Shown here: piece by piece, positions 48,423 to 57,900 of the stretch
Layout of the letters: each line of letters begins with the position of its first letter
How positions within the stretch are numbered: position 1 is the stretch's first letter
NCBI GenBank assembly: GCA_021413845.1
Contig: JAIOPP010000142.1
Coordinates: forward strand, 1 to 64,000
Reading direction: 5' to 3'
Origin: Planctomycetia bacterium
GTDB lineage: Bacteria > Planctomycetota > Planctomycetia > Pirellulales > PNKZ01
DNA: 64,000 nt
Translations under genes and position numbers: made by a program
The notes under the pieces: model-generated
What the model was told of the DNA's origin: nothing
The model's input: the letters and a program-made list of their open reading frames with translations, nothing else
Databases searched by the model: none

Positions 48423-50102
48423 ATGGACACCGTCGTCTCCCGGAATTCGTTGGTGGCGCATTTTGCCGAGAACTTGCGAAACGCGCCGGCGAGACCGTGT
48501 ATTTGGTTTCGCCGCGACGGAGAGGTCGTCGAACTTGCGTGGCAGGACGTCGGCTGGGATGCCGCACGCTTCGCCGCAGCGCTGAGGAAATTAGGAGTCG
48601 TTCGGGGCAATACCGTGGCGCTGGCGTCGCCGAACCGCTACGAATGGATCGTCTGCGATCTCGCGATACTCAGCATCGGTGCGATTCACGTGCCGATTCA
48701 TGCTTCGCTCAGCGGCCCGCAAATGCGGTTTCAAATCGAAGATTGCCGAGCGAAAGTCGTCGTCGTTGCCGGCGACGAGCAGGCCTCGAAGTTGGCCGGG
48801 GTCGGGGCTATCTCGGATGTCTGCTACGCGGCGTTCGACCCAACGACCGTGCGAGTGAACGACGCGCCGATACCAAGATTGGTCGAGATCGCCGAGGGGT
48901 GCGACGACGAGTCGACATTCGTTTCCGTTGCTGCGACTGAGCCTGCGACGATTCTTTACACTTCAGGGACGACCGGCGAACCGAAGGGAGTGGTCCTTTC
49001 GCACGGCAACTTGACGACGAATGCCGAAGCGATGGTGCGCGGATTTCAGCGCGACGAAGTCGATCGCAGGATGAATTTGCTGCCGCTGAGCCATGTGTTT
49101 GCGCGCACGTGCGATGTGTATACGTGGATCGTCGGCGGATCGGAGTTGGCGCTGGCCGACACGCCGCAAACGGCGCTCGCCGATTGTGCGACGTTTCGGC
49201 CGACGCTCTTGAACGGGGTGCCGTATTTCTACGAGCGCGTGATGCGCCGGCTGATCGAAAGCGGTAAGTCGGAGGTGCCCGGCGCGTTGAAGCAACTGTT
49301 CGGTGGACGGATGCGGCATTGCTGCTCGGGAAGCGCGCCGTTGCCGGAGCACGTCGCAAGTTTCTACGCCGAGCATGGCGTGTTGCTGACGCAAGGTTAC
49401 GGGCTCACGGAATCGTCGCCGGTGATTACGATGAGCACGCCGACGATCCATCGGGTCGGCACGGTCGGCCAGGCCATCGAACGGGCCGAGGTGCGCATCG
49501 CCGACGACGGAGAGATTCTCACGCGCGGGCCACATGTGATGCTCGGCTATTGGAACCGGCCGAAGGAGACCGCCGCGGCTTTAAAAAACGGCTGGCTGCA
49601 TACCGGCGATCTCGGCATGCTCGATGCCGACGGTTTCCTGCGCATCACCGGTCGGAAGAAAGAACTGATCGTGACGAGTGGGGGGAAGAAGATCGTGCCG
49701 TCGATGGTCGAGGCGGCGGTCACGGCCGATCCGTTGTTCCGTCAAGCGGTCGTCGTCGGCGATGGACGGAACTATTTGACGGCCCTGCTGGTGCCGTGCC
49801 GTGCGACGTTGGCGAGTGCGCTCGCGACGGCGGCCGGAGAGTCGGCCGACGGCAACGTCGAGCGGCCGGACTTGTTGCAGCGTGCGGAAGTTCGTGCGCT
49901 GGTCGAAGATCGGCTTCGAGCTTGCCTTGCGCATCTGTCGCCTTATGAGCAAGTGCGGCGGTTTGTGCTTTTGGAGCAAGAGTTTTCCGTCGAGCGCGGC
50001 GAGCTGACGCTGACGCTTAAGCTGCGTAGGGCGCAAATCGCGGCGAATTACGCTACGCAGATCGAGCGACTCTACGCAGCCGAAATCCGACCGAATGCGT
50101 AG
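48423..50102 (+). CDS. fadD: Long-chain fatty acid-CoA ligase
   Basis: AMP-forming acyl-CoA synthetase, 559 residues, activating fatty acids for oxidation. The AMP-binding motif ILYTSGTTGEPKGVVLSHG is near residue 178, YGLTESSPVITMS near residue 324, and the GWLHTGDLGMLDADGFLRI / GRKKELIVTSGGKKIVP region is the adenylation hinge and C-terminal start. The long-chain specificity is inferred from the operon. It follows the thiolase after 33 bases. Confidence 0.88.
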   Translation: MDTVVSRNSLVAHFAENLRNAPARPCIWFRRDGEVVELAWQDVGWDAARFAAALRKLGVVRGNTVALASPNRYEWIVCDLAILSIGAIHVPIHASLSGPQMRFQIEDCRAKVVVVAGDEQASKLAGVGAISDVCYAAFDPTTVRVNDAPIPRLVEIAEGCDDESTFVSVAATEPATILYTSGTTGEPKGVVLSHGNLTTNAEAMVRGFQRDEVDRRMNLLPLSHVFARTCDVYTWIVGGSELALADTPQTALADCATFRPTLLNGVPYFYERVMRRLIESGKSEVPGALKQLFGGRMRHCCSGSAPLPEHVASFYAEHGVLLTQGYGLTESSPVITMSTPTIHRVGTVGQAIERAEVRIADDGEILTRGPHVMLGYWNRPKETAAALKNGWLHTGDLGMLDADGFLRITGRKKELIVTSGGKKIVPSMVEAAVTADPLFRQAVVVGDGRNYLTALLVPCRATLASALATAAGESADGNVERPDLLQRAEVRALVEDRLRACLAHLSPYEQVRRFVLLEQEFSVERGELTLTLKLRRAQIAANYATQIERLYAAEIRPNA

Positions 50103-50140
50103 AATAGAGTAGCCTAGCCGCACCGCTTCGTTCGCCTTTC

Positions 50141-52075
50141 ATGTTAGGATTCGCCGCCGTGACTACCGCCGATAAGCCTGCCGCCGACGAAGGAAAATCG
50201 TTTGCCGAGACCGCGCTGAAGATGGGGGGCAAGAGCGACGACGAAGCCCGCCGCACCGGGGCGATCGACAAGGCCGACGACCAGGTCGAATCGCTCTTCG
50301 CGCCGCAATATCAGACGACGGCGAGCCCTGCCCATCGGGCCGTTTGGGATGAAGCCGGAGTGCCGATCGATTTGTTCGCGTTCGAGCCGGAGCCGACGCC
50401 GCCGCATGTGCAGAAGGTGATGGACGACTCGCTGGCCGTGGTGCGCAAGTTTAAGCAAAGCGGCACGCTGTTGAACGCCGAAGGAAAAGTGACCGACGAA
50501 GTGCTCGCGGCACTCGGGACCGCCGGTTATTGGGGCTTGCTCGTCGATCGTGAATTCGGCGGCAGCGGCGCCCCGTTTTCCGTGTTCGCGCCGTTTCTCT
50601 CGCGCATGGCGATGCTCGACCCGACGATCGCCGGAATGGCGAGCGTGCATGGTTGCATCGGCGCGGTCGATCCGGTGCGCACGTTCGGCAACGCCGAGCA
50701 GAAACGCCGCTACTTACCGCCCTTGGCGAGCGGTGCGAAGCTCTCCGGATTCGCTCTCACCGAGCCATGGGCCGGCAGCGACCTCACGGCGCTCCGAACG
50801 CGCGCGGTGCGCGAAGGAAACGAATTCGTCGTCAACGGTGAAAAGCTGTTCATCACGAACGTCGTACCGGGGCGAACGCTCGGGCTCGTCTGCCTCATCG
50901 AGAACAAACCGGCGGTGCTCGTCGTCGATCTGCCCACGGAAGAAAATGAGCATTTCCAGCTGAAGAAGTACGGACTCTACGCACTGAAGCACACTTACAA
51001 TCGCGGCATTATCTTCCGCAATTTCCGTGTGCCTGTCGCGAACTTGCTCACTCCGCCGCGCGGCGATGGATTGACGATCGCCTATCACGGCTTGAATCTC
51101 GGGCGGACGGCATTGTGTGCGACGGCGGCCGGCAGCATGCGCAATATGCTTGCCGAAATGTTGCCGTGGGCGAAGTTTCGGCGCACGTACGGCGAAGAGA
51201 TCGTCGAGCGCGAGTTGGTGCAGCGGCGCATCGGTCGGCTTGCGGGCCTGATCGTCGCGGCCGATGCGCTGACTGCCTGGTGCTCATCGCTCATCGACCA
51301 CGGCTATCGCGGCGAGATGGAATGCATCATCGCCAAGATCTTCGGGAGCGAGATGCAGAAGGAAGCCGCCATCGAACTACTGATGAAGACGCACGGCGGG
51401 CGCTCGTTCCTGCAAGGACACCTCTTCGGCGACAACGTGCATGAATATCTCGCCCCGTGCATCTACGAGGGAGAAGGTGAAATGCTCGGCATGGCGTTCT
51501 TTAAGTCGCTCGTGAAGCAACACGGCACGGAATACTTCGAGCCGATCGGCAAGACGCTCGTCGCGGCGAAGATCAAGAAGCCCGATCTTAAGAATCCGGC
51601 GCATCTATGGACCTTGCGCAAGCCGATGCTGCACTACGGCAAATGGATGCTCGGGCGGAAATTGCATAGCCGCAAAGCGTCGTTGCCGCCGATGCCCGAG
51701 GCGCTGCGACGCCATGCGGAATTCGCCATCGCGTTTCTTAACGGCTCGGCTTTGGAGATCAGCGGCGTGATGCGGAAGCATCAATTGGCTTTGGCGGATC
51801 GGCAGTGTCGAATGTCGGAAACATCGGCCCGCGTGCAAACGGCGATCGTGATGCTTTGCACGAGCCTGTACGCTGCGCGGCACACCGACGACATGGTGCG
51901 CTCGGCGGCCGATTGCGTTTGCCAAGATTTTGCGAGATCGCTGACCGGCAAGCGTGTGGAAGATCGTTACTTCCGCGTGGTAACGAAACTCGGCGAGCAA
52001 GTCGCCGCCGGCGGTTTCTCGCCGCTCGAAGGGACGCAGGCGGGCGAGATACTGATGGGATACAAAAACGAGTAA
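50141..52075 (+). CDS. Acyl-CoA dehydrogenase, long C-terminal form
   Basis: FAD-dependent acyl-CoA dehydrogenase, 644 residues, catalysing the first oxidation. GFALTEPWAGSDLTALRTRA, the NVVPGRTLGLVCL strand, and GRSFLQGHLFGDNVHEYLAP are typical; the catalytic base is probably the glutamate in CIYEGEGEMLG. The C-terminal extension of about 200 residues resembles the membrane-associated very-long-chain (VLCAD/ACAD9) group. The start ATG 50141 is not certain. It ends the operon; electron-transfer flavoprotein genes are not in the window. Confidence 0.88.
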   Translation: MLGFAAVTTADKPAADEGKSFAETALKMGGKSDDEARRTGAIDKADDQVESLFAPQYQTTASPAHRAVWDEAGVPIDLFAFEPEPTPPHVQKVMDDSLAVVRKFKQSGTLLNAEGKVTDEVLAALGTAGYWGLLVDREFGGSGAPFSVFAPFLSRMAMLDPTIAGMASVHGCIGAVDPVRTFGNAEQKRRYLPPLASGAKLSGFALTEPWAGSDLTALRTRAVREGNEFVVNGEKLFITNVVPGRTLGLVCLIENKPAVLVVDLPTEENEHFQLKKYGLYALKHTYNRGIIFRNFRVPVANLLTPPRGDGLTIAYHGLNLGRTALCATAAGSMRNMLAEMLPWAKFRRTYGEEIVERELVQRRIGRLAGLIVAADALTAWCSSLIDHGYRGEMECIIAKIFGSEMQKEAAIELLMKTHGGRSFLQGHLFGDNVHEYLAPCIYEGEGEMLGMAFFKSLVKQHGTEYFEPIGKTLVAAKIKKPDLKNPAHLWTLRKPMLHYGKWMLGRKLHSRKASLPPMPEALRRHAEFAIAFLNGSALEISGVMRKHQLALADRQCRMSETSARVQTAIVMLCTSLYAARHTDDMVRSAADCVCQDFARSLTGKRVEDRYFRVVTKLGEQVAAGGFSPLEGTQAGEILMGYKNE

Positions 52076-52148
52076 AATATTGTTGAGCGGCGAGTGCTGG
52101 AGTGTTTATATAGTTCTCAGGCCGATGTTCTAGCGCGAGAAACGTTCC

Positions 52149-52364
52149 ATGATTCGTCGAGTTCCCGACAGCCCTAAGCTTCCACCTATCGACGTGTCGG
52201 CGTATCGCGGTAAATGGATCGCGATCGATTCGAAAACGCACAAGGTTCTCGGGCATGGGGATTCCCCAGCATCGGCGACGAAGAAGCTTGCGCTGAAAAA
52301 TATCGAGCCGTTACTGTATTTCGTTTCCTCGTCCGATGCATACTTCGTCGGAAGCGGCGCATGA
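52149..52364 (+). CDS. Small DUF5678-like protein
   Basis: A 71-residue protein with YRGKWIAIDSKTHKVLGHG, matching the pattern of DUF5678 proteins (YxGKWVA...kV...H/G). No catalytic residues are evident. The stop overlaps the next start (ATGA at 52361-52364). Such small proteins often sit directly before a retropepsin-like gene, as here. Function is unknown. Confidence 0.6.
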   Translation: MIRRVPDSPKLPPIDVSAYRGKWIAIDSKTHKVLGHGDSPASATKKLALKNIEPLLYFVSSSDAYFVGSGA

Positions 52365-52759
52365 TTTTTCCGTACCTCGAAGTGGTACGCCACGGTGGAG
52401 TCCGGTCGCTGCCGATCATTCCGATCCGATTACACGGTCCGCTCAGACATGTCGATTTACTGGCGCTCGTGGATTCCGGCGCAGAGCAGAGCGTCGTCAA
52501 CTTTAAACTGATCGAATATCTAGGGCTCGCCGCCGAAGGGGCAGTCGTCGTTCAAATTATCGGAGTGGGCGGCAAGGAGAGTCGCGGCTACGTGATCGAC
52601 GTGGATCACCAACTCAGGAATTATCGCTGGCAAGCGCCGGTCGTATTCTCCGAAGCAATCGAAGCCCCGGTGATTCTCGGTCAGGCGGGATTCTTTGAGC
52701 ACTTCAACGTAACGTTTAAGCGGCGCTCGGCGTTGATGGACATTCGACGAACGAGATAG
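52361..52759 (+). CDS. Retropepsin-like aspartic protease
   Basis: A 132-residue protein starting ATG 52361 (MIFPYLEVVRHGGVRSLP). VDLLALVDSGAEQSVVN holds the D-S-G active-site motif with the hydrophobic residues of single-domain retroviral-type proteases. VILGQAGFFEHFNVTFKRR is the typical C-terminal ILG...F...F stretch. It should work as a dimer. No target or transmembrane region is visible. It is coupled to the small upstream gene. The frame continues upstream to 52214 but overlaps that gene. Confidence 0.7.
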   Translation: MIFPYLEVVRHGGVRSLPIIPIRLHGPLRHVDLLALVDSGAEQSVVNFKLIEYLGLAAEGAVVVQIIGVGGKESRGYVIDVDHQLRNYRWQAPVVFSEAIEAPVILGQAGFFEHFNVTFKRRSALMDIRRTR

Positions 52760-52796
52760 ATAGCCGGTGTTGCTCTCAGAAGCTCTTGCAGCCAAG

Positions 52797-52895
52797 TTAC
52801 CGGCTCATGCTCGCCGCCACGACCAGTGCCGAGACGCCCCACCACAGAGTCGCGGCGATCAATAAGCTTTTCATGATGAATAAATTGCGGGCCAT
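52797..52895 (-). CDS. 32-residue single-helix membrane peptide
   Basis: A short frame MARNLFIMKSLLIAATLWWG..., with one hydrophobic helix (LLIAATLWWGVSALVVAA) and a C-terminal MSR. GAGG lies six bases before ATG 52895 on the minus strand, which supports it being translated. It is not part of a larger recognised gene. A small membrane regulator or a spurious frame are both possible. Confidence 0.4.
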   Translation of the reverse strand: MARNLFIMKSLLIAATLWWGVSALVVAASMSR

Positions 52896-53095
52896 GGAAC
52901 ACCTCGGGGAGCTTTTGAGGATCGGCGTTCGAGGTTGCAACTGCCTCGTATCGCCATGAACTCTCAAGCGCGGGGGCGGGGCGAGTGTTACTTCGCGGCG
53001 CGAGGATTTTCGCGAAACCGCAAGCGTGGCGGGAGTGTTGAGCGGCACTGCGGTGCCAGGTGAGTAGCCGACCCCTGGCCCCCGACCCCTGCTCA

Positions 53096-54679
53096 CTACA
53101 GCGTCGGCCCGATGCTCCAGGGGGCGAATTCTTCTTCGCCGATGCCGTGTTGTTCGCTCTTGGTTTTTTTGCCGCCGGCGACTTCGAGAACGAGCTCGAA
53201 GATCTGCTTGCCCACTTCGGCGAGCGGCGTCCCCTGGCTCAAGACCACTCCGGCATCGAAGTCCATGTCGTCGATCATCCGCTCGTACATCGGTGTGTTC
53301 GTGGCGATCTTGATCGACGGCGTCGGCTTGCAGCCGAAGCAACTGCCCCGGCCGGTCGTGAAGGCAACGACGTTGCAACCGCCGGCGACGAGGCCCGTCA
53401 CACTTACGGGATCGAGGCCCGGCGTATCCATGAAGACGAACCCGCGGCTCTTGATTTGCTCGGCGTAAAGGACGACGTCGTTGAGCGCGGTCGAGCCGGC
53501 CTTCGCCATCGCACCGAGCGACTTTTCGTAGATGGTCGTCAGGCCTCCTTCTTTGTTGCCGGTCGAGGGATTGTTATCGAGCCGCGCGCCGAACATAGCC
53601 GCGTACTTCTCCCACCAGCGAATCCGCTCGACGAGTTTCTTGCCGACCTCGGGGGTGCGAGCCCGCTTCGTCAGCAAGTGTTCGGCGCCGTAAGTCTCCG
53701 AGGTTTCCGCAAGCACCGTCGTGCCTCCGCAAGCTACTAAGAGATCGCTCGCGATGCCGAGCGCCGGGTTGGCAGTGACGCCGGAGTTGCCGTCGGAGCC
53801 GCCGCAGTTGAGCCCGAGCACGATTTCGCTGGCCGGGATCGACTCGCGGCGCACATCGTTCACGCGCGGCAGCAACTCGTTGATCTGCCGCAATCCTTCG
53901 TCGATGGTCTTCTGCGTGCCGCCGAGTTCTTGCATGACGAGGACCGGCGTCTTCGTCTTCGAGCCGTTGTCGTTCTTCAAGCCGGAGATCTGCACAAGGC
54001 CGCGCGTATCGACTAAGTAAGGAAGCGAAGCGGTTTCGCAGCCGAGGCCGATCAACAAGTACGCGCCGATATTCGGATGATGGGCGAAGCCGGCGAGCGT
54101 GCGATTGAGTTGCTCGTGGTCGTCGCCGCCGAACTGCATGCCGCAGCCCCCTTTATGGACGAGCGGTAGCACGCCGTCGACATGAGGAAATTGCTTGAGC
54201 ACGTCTTTGTTGAATCGGGCCGCGATGTATTTACTGACCGAAGCCGAACAGTTCACGTTCGAGACGATGGCGAGATAGTTGCGCGTGCCGACACGGCCGT
54301 CAGGCCGACGATAGCCTGGGAAGGTGCGGTCGGTGATCGGCGTCGGATCGGCGGGGATCTCGGTCGAGTATTCGTACTGCCGCTCGAAGATCGTGGCCGT
54401 CAGGTTGTGCATGTGGACCCAATTGCCCGGCTCGATCGGCTGCGAGGCGAAGCCGATGGTTTCGCCGTAGCGCGTGACCGGTCCCCCTTTAGGGACGGCG
54501 GTCAACGCGATCTTATGACCCATCCGCACGGCACCATCGAGCACGACGGTCTTGCCGCCGGCAGTTGCTTTGTCGCCCGCAACGAGATTGCGTACGGCAA
54601 TGCAGACATTGTCGGCAGGGTGGAGTTGCAAGACATCGGGCACAGAGGCTGCGACGGCGGGCATAAAGGAATGTCTCAA
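53096..54679 (-). CDS. UxaA family hydratase (altronate dehydratase-like)
   Basis: Sugar-acid dehydratase family protein, 527 residues, with an N-terminal SAF-type domain (about 1-95, LQLHPADNVCIAVRNL) and a large UxaA catalytic part. PGYRRPDGRVGTRNYLAIVS, NCSASVSKYIAAR, HKGGCGMQFGG, GLNCGGSDGNSGVTANPALG and FTTGRGSCFGCKPTPSIKI are the conserved blocks; their cysteines probably bind an iron cofactor. The real substrate may be altronate, galactarate or another sugar acid. No other hexuronate gene is adjacent. Confidence 0.85.
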   Translation of the reverse strand: MRHSFMPAVAASVPDVLQLHPADNVCIAVRNLVAGDKATAGGKTVVLDGAVRMGHKIALTAVPKGGPVTRYGETIGFASQPIEPGNWVHMHNLTATIFERQYEYSTEIPADPTPITDRTFPGYRRPDGRVGTRNYLAIVSNVNCSASVSKYIAARFNKDVLKQFPHVDGVLPLVHKGGCGMQFGGDDHEQLNRTLAGFAHHPNIGAYLLIGLGCETASLPYLVDTRGLVQISGLKNDNGSKTKTPVLVMQELGGTQKTIDEGLRQINELLPRVNDVRRESIPASEIVLGLNCGGSDGNSGVTANPALGIASDLLVACGGTTVLAETSETYGAEHLLTKRARTPEVGKKLVERIRWWEKYAAMFGARLDNNPSTGNKEGGLTTIYEKSLGAMAKAGSTALNDVVLYAEQIKSRGFVFMDTPGLDPVSVTGLVAGGCNVVAFTTGRGSCFGCKPTPSIKIATNTPMYERMIDDMDFDAGVVLSQGTPLAEVGKQIFELVLEVAGGKKTKSEQHGIGEEEFAPWSIGPTL

Positions 54680-54996
54680 GTGCGAAAGGAATCGGGCGAT
54701 CGGCGGGGGTAGGCCGATCTTGGGTCCGGATCGGCTGCCGGCGGGAAACGCTACTTTTACCCTACCGCCGCTAGGCCGCGTCGTCTATCCCTGCCGCCTA
54801 GTAGCCGGCGGCGTTATCCCTTCGGCCTGTCGAGGGTTAGCTGCTTTGCCGCCGGTGACATTTCGGAATCGGAGTGCGAAATCGGAGCCGTGGTCGGGAA
54901 TCATTCGCTTGGCGACGACGTCTATAATAAGGCTGCAACGAAACGTGGTAGAATAGTCGATAGTATCGGCAGCGCTTCCGAACAGCCCTTTTCTCA
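54680..54996. other. Divergent intergenic region
   Basis: 317 bases between the UxaA-family gene (-) and the giant membrane protein (+). No gene is supported. A perfect TATAAT at 54923-54928 with a poor -35 is the only promoter candidate on +, about 62 bases before the start codon after the transcription start. The rest is GC-rich without clear repeats. Confidence 0.5.
54923..54928 (+). promoter_or_regulatory. Perfect -10 box before the giant membrane protein
   Basis: TATAAT at 54923-54928 matches the ideal -10 hexamer. No convincing -35 box is found 15-19 bases upstream (ATCATT at 54900 is the nearest). The predicted start is near 54935, about 62 bases before the GTG start. Confidence 0.4.
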
Positions 54997-57900
54997 GTGA
55001 GTGCGACGACGCGCATGGCAAGTGGTGCCGCAAAGCCTCGATCCGGTTCATCCGATGGTTCGCGCGGGGAAGCTTCTCGCGGGGGTGGCCCGCGCTCGGC
55101 CGGTCGGGTCATCGAATACCAAGCCTACATCGACGGCCAACTTCGCAAGACGCGGAGCCGTGTGAAATGGGTCGATCTGGGATCGAGCCTCACTCTGCTC
55201 GCCATCGGCGTGCTGGCCTATCTGCTCGTCGCTGCCGTGATCGATCATTGGGTCGTGCCGGGGGGCTTAGGATTCTCCGGACGCTTGCTGCTGTGCATCG
55301 GCTTGGTCGGCGGCGCGGCTTATCACTTGGTTGGTCGCTTTGCTCCTTTGCTGCTGCGCAAAGTAAATCCGGTCTACGCGGCCGAGGCGATCGAGCGCGG
55401 TCAGCCGATGAAGAACTCGCTGATTAACTTTCTGTTGCTACGGAAGCAGCCGAACCTCTCGTCGGAGTCGATGCTGGAGGCGATGAAGGAGCAAGCGGCC
55501 GTGCGACTCTCGGCCGTGCCGGCCGATGCTCCGGTCGACCGGACGGCGCTCATCCGCCTCGGCTACGTGTTGTGCGCGGTTCTAATCGCCGCCGTGGTTT
55601 ACGCTTTGGCCGGTCCGAAGGATGCGATTCGATCCGTGAATCGGGTCATCGCCCCTTGGGCCGATCTTGCGCCGTCGACACGCGTGAAGATCGTCGAACT
55701 GACGCCGGCCGACGTCGAACGGCGGCGCGATGAGGTCGTCGAAGTGAAAGTACGCACGAAGAACATGCGCGCCACGGATGAAGCCGTGGTCTTTTACTCG
55801 AACTCCGGGAAGCCGGAAGACGACATCGCCGTGCCGCTCCGATCGGATGACGTGCTGCATTGGTCGGCGACCATTCCCGGCGGCAGCGAAGGGCTTAAGC
55901 AAGACTTGTACTACTACGTTCGGCTCGGTGATACCGAATCGCCCCGCTATCGCATTCGCGTCGCCGCCACGCCGGTTATTACGGTCGGTCGCGTGCAGTA
56001 CGAGTATCCCGCTTACACGGGCTTGCCGCCGCGCATCGTCGAGCGCCAAGGAGATTTGAAAGGTTTGGAAGGGACGCGCGTCGTCCTTACGGCCGAGACG
56101 AACCAACAGATCCGTTCGGCGTTCGTGGCCTTCGATGCGGCGCGCAATCGCGATGTGGAATTGACGCCCGATGAAAACAAATTGAAAGCGACTGGAAGCT
56201 TCGAGCTGGCGCTGACGAAGGATCGGAAGCGGCCTGCACATACGTCGTATATGCTGCGGTTTGCGAATATCGACGGGCAAGAAAATCCGAAGCCGATCGA
56301 GCACAAGATCGACGTCACGGCCGATCAAGCTCCGGAAGTAAAAGTGATCGAGCCGACGAGCCCGGCCTCGCAAGAGTTGCAGGTGCCGCTCGGTGCGCCG
56401 TTGCGCATTACGCTGGCGGCGCGCGATCCCGACTTCAAGCTTGCCGACCTGGCCGTGGTCTTTGAGCGCGGGGGCGTACCGCTACGCGAAGAGCGCATGC
56501 TCGCGGAACCGCGCGACGGCGACTTCTCGAATACGGTCGTGTTCGATGCGGCGCGCTATGGTTTGAAGGTCGGCGATCGGGTGACCTTCCGCGGTCGCGC
56601 GAAGGATAACAAAGCGCCGCAGCCGAATATCGCGGAGACGGCGCGCTACACGATCGTCGTCGTTCAAGGCAACGGCGCGGCCGGCCAACCGCCGAAAGCC
56701 GGCGAGCAAGGGCAACCGAACCAGCAGCAGAACAATCAACCGCCTGGGAACCAACCTCAAGACCGGAAACCCCAACAAGGCAACGACCCGCAACAAGGGA
56801 AGCCTTCGGGTGACCAACCGCAGCCGCCGGCCGGCGACAACCGTGAAGGAAACCAGCAACCGAACGGAAAAGGCACGTCTCCGAACGGCCAGGGAAATCA
56901 AAAGGGCCGGCCGCAAAACGAAAATCGCCCTCCGGATCAACAGCCCGGCACCCAGCAGCCCAACGATCCGAAGTCCAATAGCCCGCAACCGAATCAGCAA
57001 CAGACCCGTGGCGGGCAAAAGGAAGATTCTCGCAACGGACAGCCGCAAGATGCGCCCCGGCCCGGCGAAGGGAAGCAAGACGCCGGCTCGAAGCCGGGAG
57101 AGAACGGCGGTGCTAAGAACGGGCAAGACGAGAAGCCGATCGATCCCGAAGTCGATCCCGGGAAGGCAATTCAAGAGCTTAAGGATTTCTTCGACAAGCA
57201 GGACGCCAAGGACGAAGCGCAGAACAAGAACGAGCCGGGAAAGCAGCCGAAAGACGAAGGGAAGCAAAACGGTTCGCCGGGAAGCGGCGATAAGAATGAG
57301 TCGGGAAATAAGCAACCTTCCGGCAAACAACCCGCTGCCGAATCTGCGAACAAAAAGCCCGACGACCGACAAGGGGCCGGCAAAGAACCCGGCATGAAGG
57401 AGGGCTCCGAAAAGGGAACCGAGAAAGGTTCGCAAAAGACGGACGACCCCAACGGCAAAGGTGGCAAGCCGGACCAAGAGAACGGCAAAGAAGGAAAGAA
57501 AAACGACGGCCCATCGCAACCCGGCGGACCCTCGGGCGCAGGAAAACAGTCGGGCGGCGACGAGGGGAAGCCCGGCGGCGATCAACAATCGGGCGGCAGC
57601 CCGAGCGGCAAGCAATCGGAACGGCCCGGCAGTCAGGCGGGCAGCCCCGGCGGCTCCGAGGGGATGCGCGCCGACGATAAGGCTCAAGGAGCCGCCGAAC
57701 GTCGTGAAGGGAAAAACGACGGCGGTCGCGAGGTGGAGCGCAAGCCGACCGATGGCAACGGCGGAGAGAAACCGGTAGCGAACGAGAGCCGCAAGCCCGG
57801 CGACACGACGGGTGCTAAGCCCGCGGATCGGAACGAGAGTCAACCCGCCGGCGAAAAGAACGGCTCGGAAGCTCCGATGCCGGGCACAGGTTCGAAACCG

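Noticed and set aside
53112-53740. Plus-strand frames within the UxaA-family gene
   Set aside because: They are reverse-strand shadows of a well-supported gene.
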